A stretch of 64,000 nt of DNA from Hofstenia miamia (GCA_004352715.1 SCFE01000005.1:3393702-3457701), one strand, 5' to 3'; shown: positions 7,909 through 21,101, counted from the stretch's first letter. Translations and numbers: made by a program. Notes: generated from the sequence alone by a model not told the origin.

Positions 7909-10381
7909 TGTTTAAATTTGCAATCATTGTTGGTTAATAGTAAGTAATTTTTGAATTTCGACTCAACTTTGAACAATTTTTTTCAATACCTTGACCTAAT
8001 CAATGCCAAAGCCCGGCCATATGCCAGGCATTTAAACTCTTAAGTATGTTTTATTTGAAAACTTATTTTAATCATTTTGTTATTAGCATTGTTAGACTCC
8101 AAGAAGTGAAATTTTAACTTTTTTAACTTTGTCAAATAATTTAATAATCTAAAAACACCACAGGACAGAAAATTCTCTTTGTTTTTATTTAAGTCTTGTG
8201 ACCAGGGTTCCCGTTGATATAGAAATCAAATCAAATGAACAGACTGTTGTAAATTGGTATCAATTGAAAACAATGAAATTTCTTGTTGATATCAACAGTA
8301 TTATATTTTTCGTTGCAATATATTCTTTACTTGATTCAACGCAATCTCCTAACTTACATATTTCAAGTCCCTAAGCAAGGCACACAGTTAATTAGTTTAT
8401 TAATAATGTAATATGTATAAATCACAAATTAAGTTCTGTAAAAAAACGATTTATAATTATTATAGACTCTATTCAAATAATAAAAACGTTACAAACCAAT
8501 GTGCATGTCACATAGTCCTAAGGATAAGCAACTTTGTCTTTTTGTTAATTATTATTATTTTCACATCTTTAATAACTCTAACAGTCATCTATGATGAATT
8601 CAAGTGATGCCATATTCTTGAAATGGAGGATATGAAATGATTCTCAAAAATCATTTGGTTTGGATACTGTCAAAATGAAAAACAAAAATTGCAAGAAATT
8701 TTTTCCGATGCACATTTATTCTCGTTATTGAAAGAATAATTTCATTTAAGAATAGAAGATATTCTGATGCAAACAATCAAATTTTAGGAGGCCCTCCTTT
8801 CTTGATGCAAAAAATATGGATTTCTTAAGTGAGGAAGAACTGAATTATCTGGATATTACTTATAGAATAGACAGAAGCACATTAAGTGGCATACTATGAA
8901 AAGACTAATTCCACTCAAATCAATGATTATAACTAATGTAATNATGTTGTTGTGTATTTACTAATTTTCCCTCTAATTTCTTTGTCTGCTGTTTTACGCA
9001 CATCAGCATTAATTAGTGTTTGCATTTCATCCTTTTTCCATTTGCCAAATGCACTGCCAAGCAAATTAATATAAAGATACTGCTTTTATACTTTTACAAA
9101 TAATATAATTAATAATAATCATGTGTTTTACATTTAATAATTATTTTACTTGAGTCTTAGTTCTTTCCACTCCTTCTCTCATCTTTACCACACATGTTCT
9201 TATGTTGATTATGTTACACTGATCTCTCAATCAAGTAACAACCATTTTAATTGAATGAGTTCCACCTCTCAGCTCAGTGAAACAACTTGTGTGCCATATC
9301 TTAGCTTGGTGCTTACTCAAGGCTCAACACAATTTGATTTAGTCTCAATTTGTAAAGTGTACTATATACTTGCAACCTCACATGTCACTAGCTGCTTAAT
9401 TAAATATGTAATTAGCCACTACCAAAATATTTTGGCTTTACTTAAATTAGATAAATAAATAGCAGCTTCCTAACCTATATGTAATAATCAATACATACAA
9501 GGTCACATTATCAGTCAAATTATAGTCATGAACTTGGATCTAGTTAAATATGAAATACAAAAACCTATGTTTGGCTTGTTAGCCTTATATCAAACTCATT
9601 ATCATTTGTGCAATTTGTTACATGTGAGAAAGGATTGATAGTTAGCTAAATGGAAGTAAAAACTCCTAATTTTAAACCTAACCTAAATGCAGGTTCATGG
9701 CTTGGAACAAGGAACTTAGAATTGTTCCTGTTATGGGATCTTTGCAACTACTGAACACCAACCATTTAGCAGAACATCATCATTAATAATCAAACTGTGA
9801 TAAAACTAAAGATAAGAATTCCAAAGAATTTTCATCAATAATCATTACAATGATCTTTGCTCTATTTATAGCTAAGTTCAAAAAGTACCTGTCAATTTCA
9901 AATTTCAAATTATTCATCTGCCAAGATGGCTAAAAATAATGGAAGCAAATTCACCCCCTTTCATTTGGCCAAATTAGTCAAATTGACATGCTAATTATAA
10001 ATCTTTTCACTGATAATTTCTTAGTTGCATAATACAAAATTAATCTAAGATGATAATAAATTTTATAATTTATTTTAAATAACATTCAAGTTTGATCTTA
10101 ATTCTTCCTTTTGATTGACTATTTTTCTTAGCAGCTTGATTTGTTTTGGATTATGCTACAGTAAGCTAGGGTACACATAATAATTATTCTCTGAGCCAAG
10201 TGCTGGTGAAACTTCATGTCAGATGATAAATTTGACTACTTGTTAACATGGAGAACTGTGCCAGGCAGATGCCCAACAATTGAAATCACATTATGGAAGC
10301 TTCATCTAAATAGTGAATGTTATTCAACTAATTAATTTAAGTTATCAGAATGCAAAAAATCTCTGTAGTGATTACATTAGT
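7909..10381. other. AT-rich stretch without a recognisable gene
   Basis: Both strands carry only short frames (for example 8413-8607 and 9255-9458) with no domain pattern I recognise. A single N stands at 8943. Low-complexity AT sequence dominates. Confidence 0.6.
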
Positions 10382-10387
10382 TAGATC
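10382..10387. repeat. Target-site duplication of the Polinton, left copy (TAGATC)
   Basis: TAGATC directly precedes the element and is repeated exactly at 21102-21107 directly after it. Six bases is the length made by Polinton integrases. Confidence 0.85.
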
Positions 10388-10890
10388 AGTAGTGTAAGAA
10401 AAGGAGACTTTTTCTCATTGGGACACATTGAAGATCTTGTAACAGTTAGCTGATTCACTGATATTGATGGGTGTTTAATTGCTGACTCATCCACTTGACA
10501 TTATTAACACTAATAGGTTTTTGACAACCAGTAATTGATTTTTTACACTCTTTTAATTGATTTTTCGAGTAGGTTTACTTACATTTACATTGATTCATGT
10601 TAGGGCCAACATATACATATCACGATGACTCAACTTAGTTTACATTCATGCCAAGTTTTGCCATAGTGATGCTACATGAATTGGTTGGTATACCACATAT
10701 TATTTGCACAGGTTACACATACATGTTTTATAATAACACACTTCAAAAAATTCATATGATTCACTTGATTAACCATCACCATGCACAATGTTTATTTCAT
10801 ATTTGGTATTATACTACATGTAAAGACTACACTCCATTTTTGCTAATATTCATTGTTATCAAACATTATGTCTTTTATGATGAATTTTCC
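10388..10890 (+). repeat. Left terminal inverted repeat of the Polinton
   Basis: About 500 bases pair with 20595-21101 in inverted orientation, with scattered substitutions and small indels, starting from AGTAGTGTA(A/G)GAAAAGGAGAC at the very tip. The frame at 10648-11001 and its mirror at 20591-20803 are translations of the TIR, not genes. Confidence 0.85.
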
Positions 10891-11070
10891 ATAATTTCAA
10901 ATGATTACATGTACAATGTTTACAGTGTAATTCAGGAACTTTTGAAAAAACTGCATTTTGTTTTTGACAATACACTACAATATCACACACTGCATTTTTG
11001 ATAATCAATTTTCCATAATTTTGAAAGGTTATATGTACAGTGTTTATCTTGTATTTTGGGAAAATTTACA
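10870..11070 (+). repeat. Subterminal tandem duplication, about 120-bp period
   Basis: The block beginning GAATTTTCCATAATTTC near 10880 recurs near 11003 (CAATTTTCCATAATTTTG) with the following GTACA(A/G)TGTTTA. The right end of the element has no clear equivalent. Confidence 0.55.
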
Positions 11071-13403
11071 AAAAAGTCTACATTTTGTTTTCAAAACACA
11101 CTATTTCATTTACAAAACAACATTTTGTTTCTAAGCAAACAAACTATTTGAAGATGTTTTCATAATAAATGTGGAAAATATTAAACATATAGTTAAACAA
11201 AAAGAGATTTGATAATATTAAAATGTATAGATTTTTTATAGACAATAGTAAAAGAAATGCATTGTCTAGTGTACATGTTGAAAACAAAGTTCATCAATTT
11301 CCAAAATATAAAACCAGATATTTAAGTGAGCATGGTAAAGCCCACATTTTAAAAACAAGACAAAATACATTTATATTATACATGTTCCACTTATAATGAT
11401 GGTAAATTATATTGTTGTCAACCATCATCATCATTTCCCATGCACAGATAATTTTCAATAAGGCTTGTTCATCTGATGGAGAGTTATGAGAGTTGAGAAT
11501 CACAAAACATCCAGCAAAATATCTCTAAGTGTGGTATAAGAGATATGCATTCACCAAATTAAATGGAGAATAAATACATCATGTGCATATGCAAATAGTA
11601 ATCTAAGTCAAGATTTTTTAGACATGCTCTTTTGACATATTAAATATCAAATTATTATAAGCCAGAGAAATTGATATTAACAAATAAAAGGGTAATACAT
11701 CCCCTGCATGTTTTAATTGGCTTCCATGATTAACATTGGTGTAATTCAATGTCTGCTTTTCCCATCACACATAATATGTCCCATACAAGTTTTAATTGCA
11801 TTCCATGATTAACATCAGTGTAATTCAATGTCTGCTTTTCCCACTGAGCATAATATGCTGAGATCAGAGATAACTGGTTTTACTCTGTAGAAATGAGAGG
11901 AACAATGCACACAATGGTTATCTGCTAACATTCTGCTTTTTATTTCTTATCAAATTCATAGACCACTCATTGAGACTAAATAACATTTAAAATCAAATAT
12001 CACAATAAATTGTATCACCTAATATCAAGTGAGTAATAAAAGGAAATTGTTTTATATGATGGAAACAATTCTTCTTCTTCTGGTAGAAAACCAACAGACT
12101 AAATGTTTTAAACCAAATCACCAGCAATGGCGAACTTTGTACAGTTGGTGAAACTAAATAAACCTTAGCAAAATATATATAAATAATTTCTTTTACCATA
12201 TTTATTGTACAAGATTTGTTAGCATCAAAGAGGCATTCTTTTATCAGTTGATAATGGAAAACTTTTTTATTTTGAATACATGGGGATCTAAGTAAACCAT
12301 AAACAAAATATATTTAATTTCAATTATACTGTTTTATTGTATAAGATTTCAACAGTGGCAGGGAGACATTTTTCTATTTTCTGGAGAACATATTGTTTTG
12401 CATTATTGTAGAAGCTAAGCATGCATGTAAGCATTAATCAATTAAATAGATTATACCATTAGCAAGATAAAAAAATACATAAGGCAATGTGTGGGTGGTG
12501 TTTTAACTGGAGAATTTTCAGCATCAAGAGATGGGTTTTTCAGCAGAGAATTATTTATATCATCTTGTGTTTTAAAGCTAAATCATATACAAATAAACAG
12601 TAAAATAATTAAATTATACCATTTGCAAGATAAATTAGACCTAGAGTGAGCACTGGAGAGAATTGATTTTTTTCAGTTGTTGAGCAAATCATTCTGCAGA
12701 GAATATATTATTACATTGACTTGCATGGAAACTAAATTTCACATAAATAATCATTCAATTAATTAAATTATACTATTTTGCAAGATAAATTACACACATG
12801 GAGCATTGAGATGGAGCTGGTTTTCTTCTTGACAAATGACAAGAAATTATTCAAATGGAGAATTGTCTAAACAAAACATTAATTTGTAACATTATTGACA
12901 AAAACATATATAGAGAAATTTTACAAAAATATGTAGACACAGAGAATTGAGCAAACTTTGTGTATCAGGCAACTAATTAAATGGATAATTGTCCAAACAA
13001 AAATTAATTTGTAAAATTGTTGACAAAAACATACACAGAGAAATTTGGCAAATTTGCATGGACACTGAGAATGGAGTGAGCTGGTTATACATAAACACAG
13101 TGAAAATATATCTAAGCACAATGGTAATAAACTAAACAAAAATTTCACAATTACCACATATGAGGACTTGGCGTGAGTACAGGAGGGAAGTGAAGAATGA
13201 AATGGGAATTACTATACATTAGAATCTAAAAGATTAATTAATAACATGTACAATATAAATTTCCATATACCTAGTCAGAGGCACTTTACTCCATCATAAA
13301 TTAGCCTGGAACTGTTGGGTGGAGAATTAATCTTTTTGATATCTAAACAAATTTTTTTAACATTATAAATACATGGAAATATTAGATTACATTTATGTCC
13401 ATA
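11070..13403. repeat. Non-coding Polinton interior with diverged tandem repeats
   Basis: No domain is recognisable on either strand. Three repeat sets are visible. A 74-bp unit is present twice at 11702-11850 (shared TCAATGTCTGCTTTTCCCA). A roughly 160-bp unit occurs about three times from 12440 to 12800 (shared TTAAATTATACCAT..GCAAGATAAA). A 124-bp unit is present twice near 12876 and 13000 (shared TTGACAAAAACATA). The integrase that Polintons usually carry is not found. Confidence 0.6.
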
Positions 13404-16163
13404 TCACAGCATTTCTATGCTATTAATAAGATAGCACTTGTTATCATTGCATGACAGAGTGATATGGTTTGAAGTCTCCACACTAATCATATGCCCATGT
13501 GATTGGATCCCAGTCATTGGTCTTCAGATGATACCTTCTTGCAGAAGAATACTCTTAAACAGATCAAAATGCATCATCTGCTTTATGGGCCAGGTTACAC
13601 CTTTTGCACTGGCCTTCTCCAATATCTCATGTCTTTCACTCATATATTCAACAGAATATAGTTTCAGTTTGAGTGTGATTACATGGTCTCATATGTTCCC
13701 CGCTAATTTGTCCTTGACTTTAAGGTACACTTTTTTATTCACATCACAGTATAGGGGTGGCAATATTGGATAATTTGAAAAGTCAAAGTGATGTTAGATG
13801 GGGGCAAGCTCTGTGTACAAATTTTCCATTTTAATTTTATAGAGTAATGAGTCCATATCAGAATACAATAATGTAATTCTGTTTTTAAAAGATGGTTTCA
13901 TAACCTCATAATGGAATTTGAACATTAACAACTTGGATAGATCAAGTATAGCTGCTCTGAGATAATTGGGTTGGTTCCATTCAATATCCTTTTGTCACAG
14001 TATGACTTTAACCAAATCCTCACTGATGATATTGTAAGATTTAAATTTTTTTATTAATTTTTCCACAGATTCCAGATCATTTGCAAACTTTATATTTACT
14101 AAATTACTCAAATTCTCCATACACTTTCCAGACACAGCATTTGACATTAAGTTATAGAATGCATTCTCAAATTCATTGCATGCAGCCTTGCATGTTTAAA
14201 TCAATATACATCTTTAAGAATGGTGCCTGCTTAAATTCAAGGGCTTTATGGAATTTTGTGATTTTAAGCTCAACATAAAACTTTAACACCTCATAATGCA
14301 AAATGTTTGCACAAGTTTGAGTATGGGTGCAAGAGTTATTTTTAATTTATTTTTTATTTCCTTCTGGTATGGCAATAGGTGCTTATACTCAACAACCATT
14401 TTATGAGGAGCCAATGGGAAATCAAAATGTTCATCATGAAGATATTCCAGATATTCCAAATCCACCTCCAGCATGTACCCAGTTTGCAATTCTTGAGGAG
14501 TGGATAATATTTCTTCGAGTTTTGCTGAAGACAATGTCAGTCCACTCACAGGAAGGCTCAGGGACATAGTTCCATTATAGAGCCCATTCATATCTGTAAA
14601 AAATCAGAAATTTGTCTCCTTTTCAGGGTCATAGCCCTCCACTATCAGGTTATTTGCCTTAAAATATCAATCAGAAAATATTGAAGACATCCCACCAAAA
14701 ATACCACCTTGAATTAAATTCAATTCCATCTCATCATGTATTGGATCAAGTGATACTCCTGTATGTTTTAGCATTGCATGCCAGCTGAAATTGGATAATG
14801 TAAAAAGTGGGCAGGGTCTAGCTTGTATGTTTCCATGCTTTCCCAACAAAATTCTCTTATCACATCCAAAAGTAATAACATGTCTGAAAGTAAATAATTA
14901 TTACGAAATTGTTTAAAATTTTCACACCCACCCAAGACCCATGTGTTTTCATGTTTGAATTCCAGCTCCTGTTGAGTTATTGAGATTTTACCAGTCAATC
15001 TGTCTCCCCAGTGCTCCAAATCTGGGAAGCTCAATTCACTAAATTTCTTGAAACTATCAAACCATGAGTAAGGGAATACACACTTTCCATGGCAGAATGC
15101 TTCAGCTTTTTGTTTCCCCATATTGTCATTTAGACAGACACTTATGAACTGGTAACTCCTATTTCTCTGGAAAAATGACAATGATCTCTTACTTTGACAT
15201 CATTATGAGCAAACATGTTTCTACAAAATATATATCTTGTTGCTGATGACAACATGGCTCTCCAATGTTCCTCTAATATTATCAGTTCATGATGGCATTG
15301 GTTCATTTCATAGGATTGTTTTGCCAATTTGCATAAATGATTCTACCCCTGTTCTATACATTGTTTGCCAGTATATATCTAGCATGTTAATAATTTGTCC
15401 ACACTACTTGTCACCACACAGACACCAGATGGAATTTGCTCAACTTTGCACATTGTATAGCTTGTAGATGAGTTAGGCTGCATACTGTGAACCTTTCTTG
15501 AATTTGCCTCAATATCAAGAGTACCAACAATAAGAATGTAATTCCTGGCAGTAATTACCTTTAAATTTGATTTTATCTGAAGGAACTGGAAATGTAATGT
15601 TGGGCTCCCCAACTCTGCTGTATTTATTCTCATGCTTCTCCAAATTTTCTCTTGTTGTATACCCAGATAAACATTTTGGGCAGAAAAAATCGTGATTTCT
15701 ATTTTAAAAATGTGAGACATGTGTTCAAATTTGTGATTGAGAGGTAGTAGCTCTTTTCTTTTACTTCAATCAACAATAAATTGACTATATTCTGATGGTG
15801 GCATGGAGACATGTACACAGGTACAAGACAATGATCATTTAGTGAACATCCATTAACATTTATAGAGTTCCATGTTTCAAAAATGGATATGTCATTCTCT
15901 GATCTTCATATGGTAAATTCATGGCTATTGTTGGTGTTCAAAGCTGAACTTGATGAAATCTCATTTGAATGCTGTTTATCAATATGACTGTAAAGTAATT
16001 GCTTACTCCCAAAATAGGTCTTACAAAACAAATGTCTTGTACAGAGGTGTGACCTAACTTGTTTTGGGCAGGGACTCAAACTGCAAAAATATTGAGACAT
16101 TGTCTTTGGTCTAAATAGACCATGTATTAGTAAATGATAGTGAATTATCAATTTTTGAAACAT
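13404..16163 (-). pseudogene. Protein-primed family B DNA polymerase of the Polinton (pPolB), broken
   Basis: The polymerase that would copy the element from a protein primer is recognisable nearly end to end, in at least seven frame pieces. In order on the minus strand: a Cys/His-rich N-terminal segment (15906-16163); exonuclease motif I, D-I-E, at 15508-15516; the K-V-R-D-H-C-H-F signature of Polinton polymerases (about 15172-15195); the exonuclease motif III block (Y at 14894-14896, D at 14882-14884); a W-H-A-M-L-K segment near 14775; motif A D-M-N-G-L-Y (14577-14594); motif B around N-A-V-S-G-K (14101-14142); motif C Y-S-D-M-D-S (13848-13865); and the usual C-terminal region ending at the stop at 13404-13406. 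Motif C keeps both catalytic Asp residues but has Met in place of Thr. Several stops and frame shifts show it is dead. The total length of about 2.7 kb fits the family. Confidence 0.9.
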
Positions 16164-18342
16164 AAATTATTTTAAAAACATTGGATAGAATAATTTAGAT
16201 TTTAACATAGAATGCAAATCATTTTTTTCAAAGATGGAATAATTTATGTTTTTGACATGCATTGGATTTTAAAATATATAAACCACAAAGAGAAAAATAT
16301 GCATAAACATGGTATAGGAGAAATTAGTAATGTAGTGTAAAACACATAATCAGTAATAGATAGATAAAAATCATATAATACACATGCATTATTTAATATA
16401 ATTTTTCAAAGAAAATTGCATTTAAGTATATAAGTGTTAACATCTGGTGATTACCCTAAAGAATAATTGGGTATCAGATGAAAATTGTCAGCATATTGTA
16501 AAAACCTGTAATAAATAATATATAAAAAACAAATAATGCACATGCATTATTTAAAATAACTCTTAAACAAGATTACAACATTAAACTAAATAGTGTGCTC
16601 AAAAAGTAAACCATTAAAGAATTACCCATCAATTAATGATTTGAGTAATTTAAAATAATGAGAGAGGATAAATTTTAACTTGTGTGTGTGTCATTTATAA
16701 TTAGATTCATTTTTTTCATGTATTTGAGATTTTGAGAAAGATTTTAATTCCCCACTTTTTTTCTAATTACAAATATCTTGTTCACACTTTAGTAATAACA
16801 CAAGTTTGCAACCAGAGAGTAACACAATTTTTTTTTAAATTAAAATCAGTAAACCATTATATTGCTTTTGTTGATATGAAAATCAGATTCTTGTTTTTTA
16901 CACATTTGATTCTTTCAAAAAAAATGCTTGGTGAATCCCACCAAAATTATTGTGTTTTACCAAGTTTTTCAATTTAAAAATGCTGACTGTATATATATGT
17001 CAAAAACTTGAAGCCGCATTTTTTAAGAATGTAAAAGATGGCAAACACAATTTCACAAAAAGACATGCTAGCTGATCTACTCACAAAGTTGAAGGAGTGT
17101 TTTGAACCATCATAGTGTTTTGCTTTGAAGATGTACTTGGTTGATGTACACCACCAGACCTGATTTGGTTATCATAACCCATCATAATTTTGTGAACTCT
17201 ATTCTCAAAATTTTGCAACCAGTCATCAAAAATTTCCAAAGTTTGATTAGACTATTCCAGAATATTTTAAAAGCTAAAAACATTTCTTAAACACATTTAA
17301 TTAATAATCTTCATGAAATATTATAACAAGATGTAATGTAAAAACCCTTTTGTTTTTAATAAAATGAAAAACATGCATTATATTTTTTAACTGAGAAATA
17401 TTATAATGAGTTGCAACATAAAAAAACATGATTAATAATTTGTTACATGAATAATATATATTTTGGGTGGTGGTGGGGAAAACTAAAAACAATAAATACA
17501 AAACATTGTATAATAAATATTCATAGATAATATATTTTACATAGATAATGTCTTACACTGCTTTGTCAAAAGATACATTTATAATCTTTGTACAAATTCT
17601 GGTTGATAATGGCTTCATATTGTTGGTTCCATCCATAGAGAAATTCAGATGCATTGGTTCAAAGACATTTTTTAAAAAAAGTAGAACATTGAATACAAAC
17701 AAGTTTTAACAAACATTGAAATGATAGTAGGAATATTATTTTTAAAAATCAGTGAGGTCATCTAGGGTTTTTTATTGGATTGTGAGTAATTCAAGTGACC
17801 AATTATTTTTTCAGATAACCCTGTCTATCCAATTAGTACTGCTTGAGTAAATTGTAAAGCAGGTTCTTGCTAATTGATTTTGAGGGAAATTTTACCCCCA
17901 AAAAAACAAGTACTCTGATTGATTGACATGGTCCCTGAGAAATATTTTTAAAATGTTTGGATAAAAACCCACTAATTGATTTTGGGTGGAACTTTTAATG
18001 CTAAAACACTCTCAACAAAAACAAGTACTTTGATTGATTGACAGGTTCATGGTGGTATCAGTACATTTTAAAGTGGGTGGTTCAACCCCTTTGCAAAAAA
18101 CCCTCAGGCAGAAAAAATTCGCAAAATTTAAAACTTAACATGCTGGAAATTTACCTGTCTTTGTTTGACTTTCATAAGCAAACATTTTTTAAAATTTTTT
18201 GAATATACAATAAATCTGGTATTACTATTATTAAATATTACTGTATATAGACATTTTTAAAGAGTGAAATTAGCCTATCACAAATCTCATGAGCCTATAA
18301 AATGTATAGATAATTTAAAAAAATATTCACAAATTTGTGTCA
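16164..18342. other. Polinton interior without an identified gene
   Basis: Very AT-rich. A minus-strand frame near 17080-17255 (containing FDDWLQNFENRVHKIMMGYD) looks protein-like, but I do not recognise it. An imperfect duplication lies at about 17872-17945 and 17970-18050 (shared AACAAGTACT.TGATTGATTGACA). Confidence 0.5.
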
Positions 18343-18790
18343 ATGACAACTAGCATATTTCTCAAGAGTGGTTTTGACAACATTTTACAGATTTTTTCAT
18401 CCATTGAGCACAAGATGCATGTTTTACAAAATATGGACAAGCTCATGAATTATGAGGATATCCTGCTCCCCAACAATAAAATTTTACACGTACAATTTCA
18501 CCATTTGGAGGGACAATGTAGTTGTGACATGTGTTTTGGGATTGATGATGAAGATTGTTTTAATTGTTACATCAAAGTTGGAATTGGTATGTGGTGAAAA
18601 TCTCCAACATACATTTAGTGTGGTGCAAATATTAAAAGCCTACATGAGTAAGATGTGCAAAGATGGGTTTTCATTAGACTTTACAATCCAGAAAATTTTC
18701 ACACTTATTGATGGAAAAATCAAAGACAATAGATTAAATATTTTTCTCGATCATGGACACTCACTAGAGTATTGTATATTAACCTGTGAA
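18343..18790 (+). pseudogene. Unassigned Polinton reading frame with one frameshift
   Basis: Two overlapping frames (18343-18597 and 18452-18793) can each be read. The first gives about 84 residues with a Cys-rich stretch (CSCDMC and CFNC near 18515-18570); the second continues to a stop near 18793. A single indel around 18560-18600 would connect them. I do not recognise the product. Plus-strand placement downstream of the opposing polymerase is where Polintons often carry capsid and packaging genes, but no capsid or protease signature is seen. Confidence 0.35.
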
Positions 18791-18914
18791 TAAATGTATA
18801 TAGTTATTTTACCCCTAATTATATTTTTATACATAACATGTAAGAATTACTAGCATTTAGGTAAAAAGTGATATAATTAATTAAACTAGAACATAATTTA
18901 CTTTGGTGAACATA

Positions 18915-19100
18915 TATAACCATTCACCTTAAATACTTTTTTGTCTAAAAATTAACATGGGTTAGCAGCCAAAATTAGTTTTTTCAAGTTAAAACTTGGC
19001 AAATACATATAACTAACCAGTCTTAAATACTTTTTTACCTAAAAATTAACATGGGTTAGCAGCTAAAATTAGTGTTTTTAAGTTAAAACATTAACAAATT
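18915..19100 (+). repeat. Two-copy tandem repeat, about 94 bp
   Basis: The block CTTAAATACTTTTTT(G/A)(T/C)CTAAAAATTAACATGGGTTAGCAG occurs at about 18928 and 19022, with similar flanks. It separates two plus-strand frames in the Polinton. Confidence 0.75.
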
Positions 19101-19319
19101 CATATAGCCATACACATTATCTCATATATTTATTGTTTAAAAATAGTATGGGCAGGCAACAATGACAAGTAGAACAAAATTGCTTGTAAGGTTTTTATTC
19201 TAATACCAAAAACTTTACCAAAATTTTGTGATCATTCAATTATCTTGTGTCTTATACTGATTACAAAAATATTTATCATTCTCTCTTAGGTTTTCTACTT
19301 GGATAGTTGTTTGTTACAC

Positions 19320-19838
19320 ATGGCATTGTGTATGAAATCTAATGTTTTTTGGTTACATGGAAACGCATTCAATAGCATTTATTACATTAAGGAACTGTTG
19401 ATATTAATTGATGAAAAACTCTTTATTATTATAGTGCATCAATCAAATGAGAATTTTGACTGTTTACAAGGACATATACAGAAAGCTTTCAATTGGTATC
19501 AGTGTAACTTCAATCATATCAGGTTTACAGAAGGAAACCTAACAAATGAGCAAATGATTACTTTTATAGAATCTCTGAATTTGTCTAGTAGAAAAGAAAC
19601 TGTGTTTTGGGCATGTGATAGAATGAACTGTGAGTTTTTAAGTTGGTTAATCTCTCACCCTGTAGAAAATTCACTCAATCATGGCTATTGGTACCCCCAG
19701 AACATGGGAAATTCTATAGACTGTATAAAAGATGATTTTAAATTTCTATGTTGGACGAACACTCCAAAAGGTATATTATTATCTCCATTTGCTAATAATC
19801 AATGTAAATTTAAAAAGTTTATTGTAAAACCATTGTAA
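19320..19838 (+). CDS. Uninterrupted Polinton frame, possible divergent packaging-ATPase remnant
   Basis: The frame is open from 19299; the first ATG is at 19320 and gives 172 residues. It is the only long clean frame in the element besides the broken polymerase. By eye its second half has the order expected of the FtsK/HerA-like ATPase of Polintons: an acidic turn (FTEGNLTNEQ), a hydrophobic strand where Walker B belongs (ETVFWACDRMN), then near the C-terminus FLCWTNTPKGILLSPFANNQ, resembling the FKNPRD...LA.Q region of that family. The Walker A region would be GNAFNS at about residues 15-20 of the ATG form and lacks the required Lys, so it could not bind ATP normally. This is inference from pattern only. 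It could equally be an unrelated Polinton accessory protein. Confidence 0.35.
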   Translation: MALCMKSNVFWLHGNAFNSIYYIKELLILIDEKLFIIIVHQSNENFDCLQGHIQKAFNWYQCNFNHIRFTEGNLTNEQMITFIESLNLSSRKETVFWACDRMNCEFLSWLISHPVENSLNHGYWYPQNMGNSIDCIKDDFKFLCWTNTPKGILLSPFANNQCKFKKFIVKPL

Positions 19839-20052
19839 CTAATAATTAATGATTTTTATTAGTATTATTATTATAAAACTGTACAATTAGAATGATGTGT
19901 AGAAAACAAAACTATATTTTTATTTACTAAATTCTAATACAACATGATTTACATTATTGCCAATAGTTGTGATTTCCAAGTTTTTTATTTACCAGAGTCT
20001 TGTAATTCTCACCCAATGCACTGACATAGTGTTTAGGTAGGAAGTATAAAAA

Positions 20053-20100
20053 ACCATTGTTGAGTCTTATCTTTAAACCATTGTTGAGTCTTATCTTTAC
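20053..20100 (+). repeat. 24-bp perfect tandem duplication
   Basis: AACCATTGTTGAGTCTTATCTTT is present twice in a row. It lies at the 3' side of the minus-strand frame below and puts a repeated peptide in its extended reading. Confidence 0.85.
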
Positions 20101-20120
20101 CACAATACCATATCTTGTGT

Positions 20121-20468
20121 TCAGCTGAACAATGTCCTTGATTGTTTGCCAGAGTTTTTTTTTGGTAGTTTGCTAGCTGGGCTTGCATTTGAAAAAATAC
20201 AGGTTGGTGGTTGGGAATTAACATAATTTAAGCATTGTAAAACATGGTCATCCTTGCTTGTTTTGGAGATGGGAAAGACAATTGCATTATTATTGACTAT
20301 AGGACGCCTTTGTTTGTGTTGAGTCTTGCATTTTTCTTTTATGGGCAGAGGTGGTGGGGACATCCTCTCCTTTGTTAACAGGTTATGACCATGTGATGGC
20401 AGTGGGGTTCTGCATTGTTCTTCAAATAGGCTGCCCAATGAACTGGATGCTAACATTGCAACAGACAT
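20121..20468 (-). CDS. Hypothetical Polinton protein
   Basis: A 115-codon minus-strand frame begins with ATG just inside the right TIR and is rich in Ser, Pro and Lys (for example PPPLPIKEK), with no membrane segment. I do not recognise it. It is the first frame reading inward from the right end. Its composition is less AT-driven than its surroundings, which suggests former coding. Whether it is intact cannot be judged without a relative. Confidence 0.35.
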   Translation of the reverse strand: MSVAMLASSSLGSLFEEQCRTPLPSHGHNLLTKERMSPPPLPIKEKCKTQHKQRRPIVNNNAIVFPISKTSKDDHVLQCLNYVNSQPPTCIFSNASPASKLPKKNSGKQSRTLFS

Positions 20469-20594
20469 TTATCAGAAAGAATAAAAAGGTTGAGTTTGCA
20501 TAGAAGAAAAATAATGATTTTATCTGATGAAATGAGGTGAATATATAGATTGACCAGCCAATGGAAATACATGGAACTTATGAAAAATATTCAT

Positions 20595-21101
20595 TGGTTG
20601 GAAAAAAAACAAGATACAATAAATGTGTTAACAAGGTATATTAACAAAAACAGTGTGTAGCCTTTACATATAGTATAATACCAAAAATGAAATAAACATT
20701 GTATGTAGCAATGGTCAATCAATTGAATCATATGAAATATTTTAAAGTGTGTTATTAGAAAACATGTAGGTGTAACCTGTGCAAATAATATGTGGTATAG
20801 CAACCAAAATCATGTAGCGTCACTACAGCAAAACATGGCATGAATGTAAACTAAATTGAGTCATTGTGATATGTATATGTTGGCCCTAACACGAATCAAC
20901 ATAATTGTAATTAAACCTACTTGAAAAATCAATTAAAAAAGTGTCACAAATCCATTACTGGTTGTCAAAAACCTATTAGTGTTAATAATGTCAAGTGGGT
21001 GAGTCAGCAATTAAACACCCATCAATATCAGTGAACCAGCTAAATGTTACAAGATCTTCAATGTGTTCCAATGGGACCAAGTCTCCTTTTCCTACACTAC
21101 T
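20595..21101 (-). repeat. Right terminal inverted repeat of the Polinton
   Basis: Inverted partner of 10388-10890. The outermost bases read AGTAGTGTAGGAAAAGGAGAC on the minus strand. Confidence 0.85.

Larger units (their letters stand above)
10388..21101 (-). mobile_element. Polinton/Maverick DNA transposon, decayed but with both ends
   Basis: A 10.7-kb element starts AGTAGTGTAAG and ends with its complement, carries about 0.5-kb TIRs, is flanked by a perfect 6-bp duplication, and encodes a protein-primed family B DNA polymerase on the minus strand. These are the defining traits of Polintons, self-synthesising virus-like transposons that usually also carry a retroviral-type integrase, packaging ATPase, adenovirus-like protease and capsid proteins. 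Here I find a broken polymerase and two or three unassigned frames. No integrase, protease or capsid gene is recognisable, and the length is below the usual 15-20 kb. It is therefore non-autonomous now. It lies between mirror-arranged receptor blocks. Confidence 0.85.

Noticed and set aside
10648-11001. 117-codon frame
   Set aside because: It lies in the Polinton TIR and its subterminal repeat. The mirror copy at 20591-20803 has a different length and breaks.
13438-13773. 111-codon plus-strand frame with hydrophobic character
   Set aside because: It is antisense to the C-terminal part of the Polinton polymerase.
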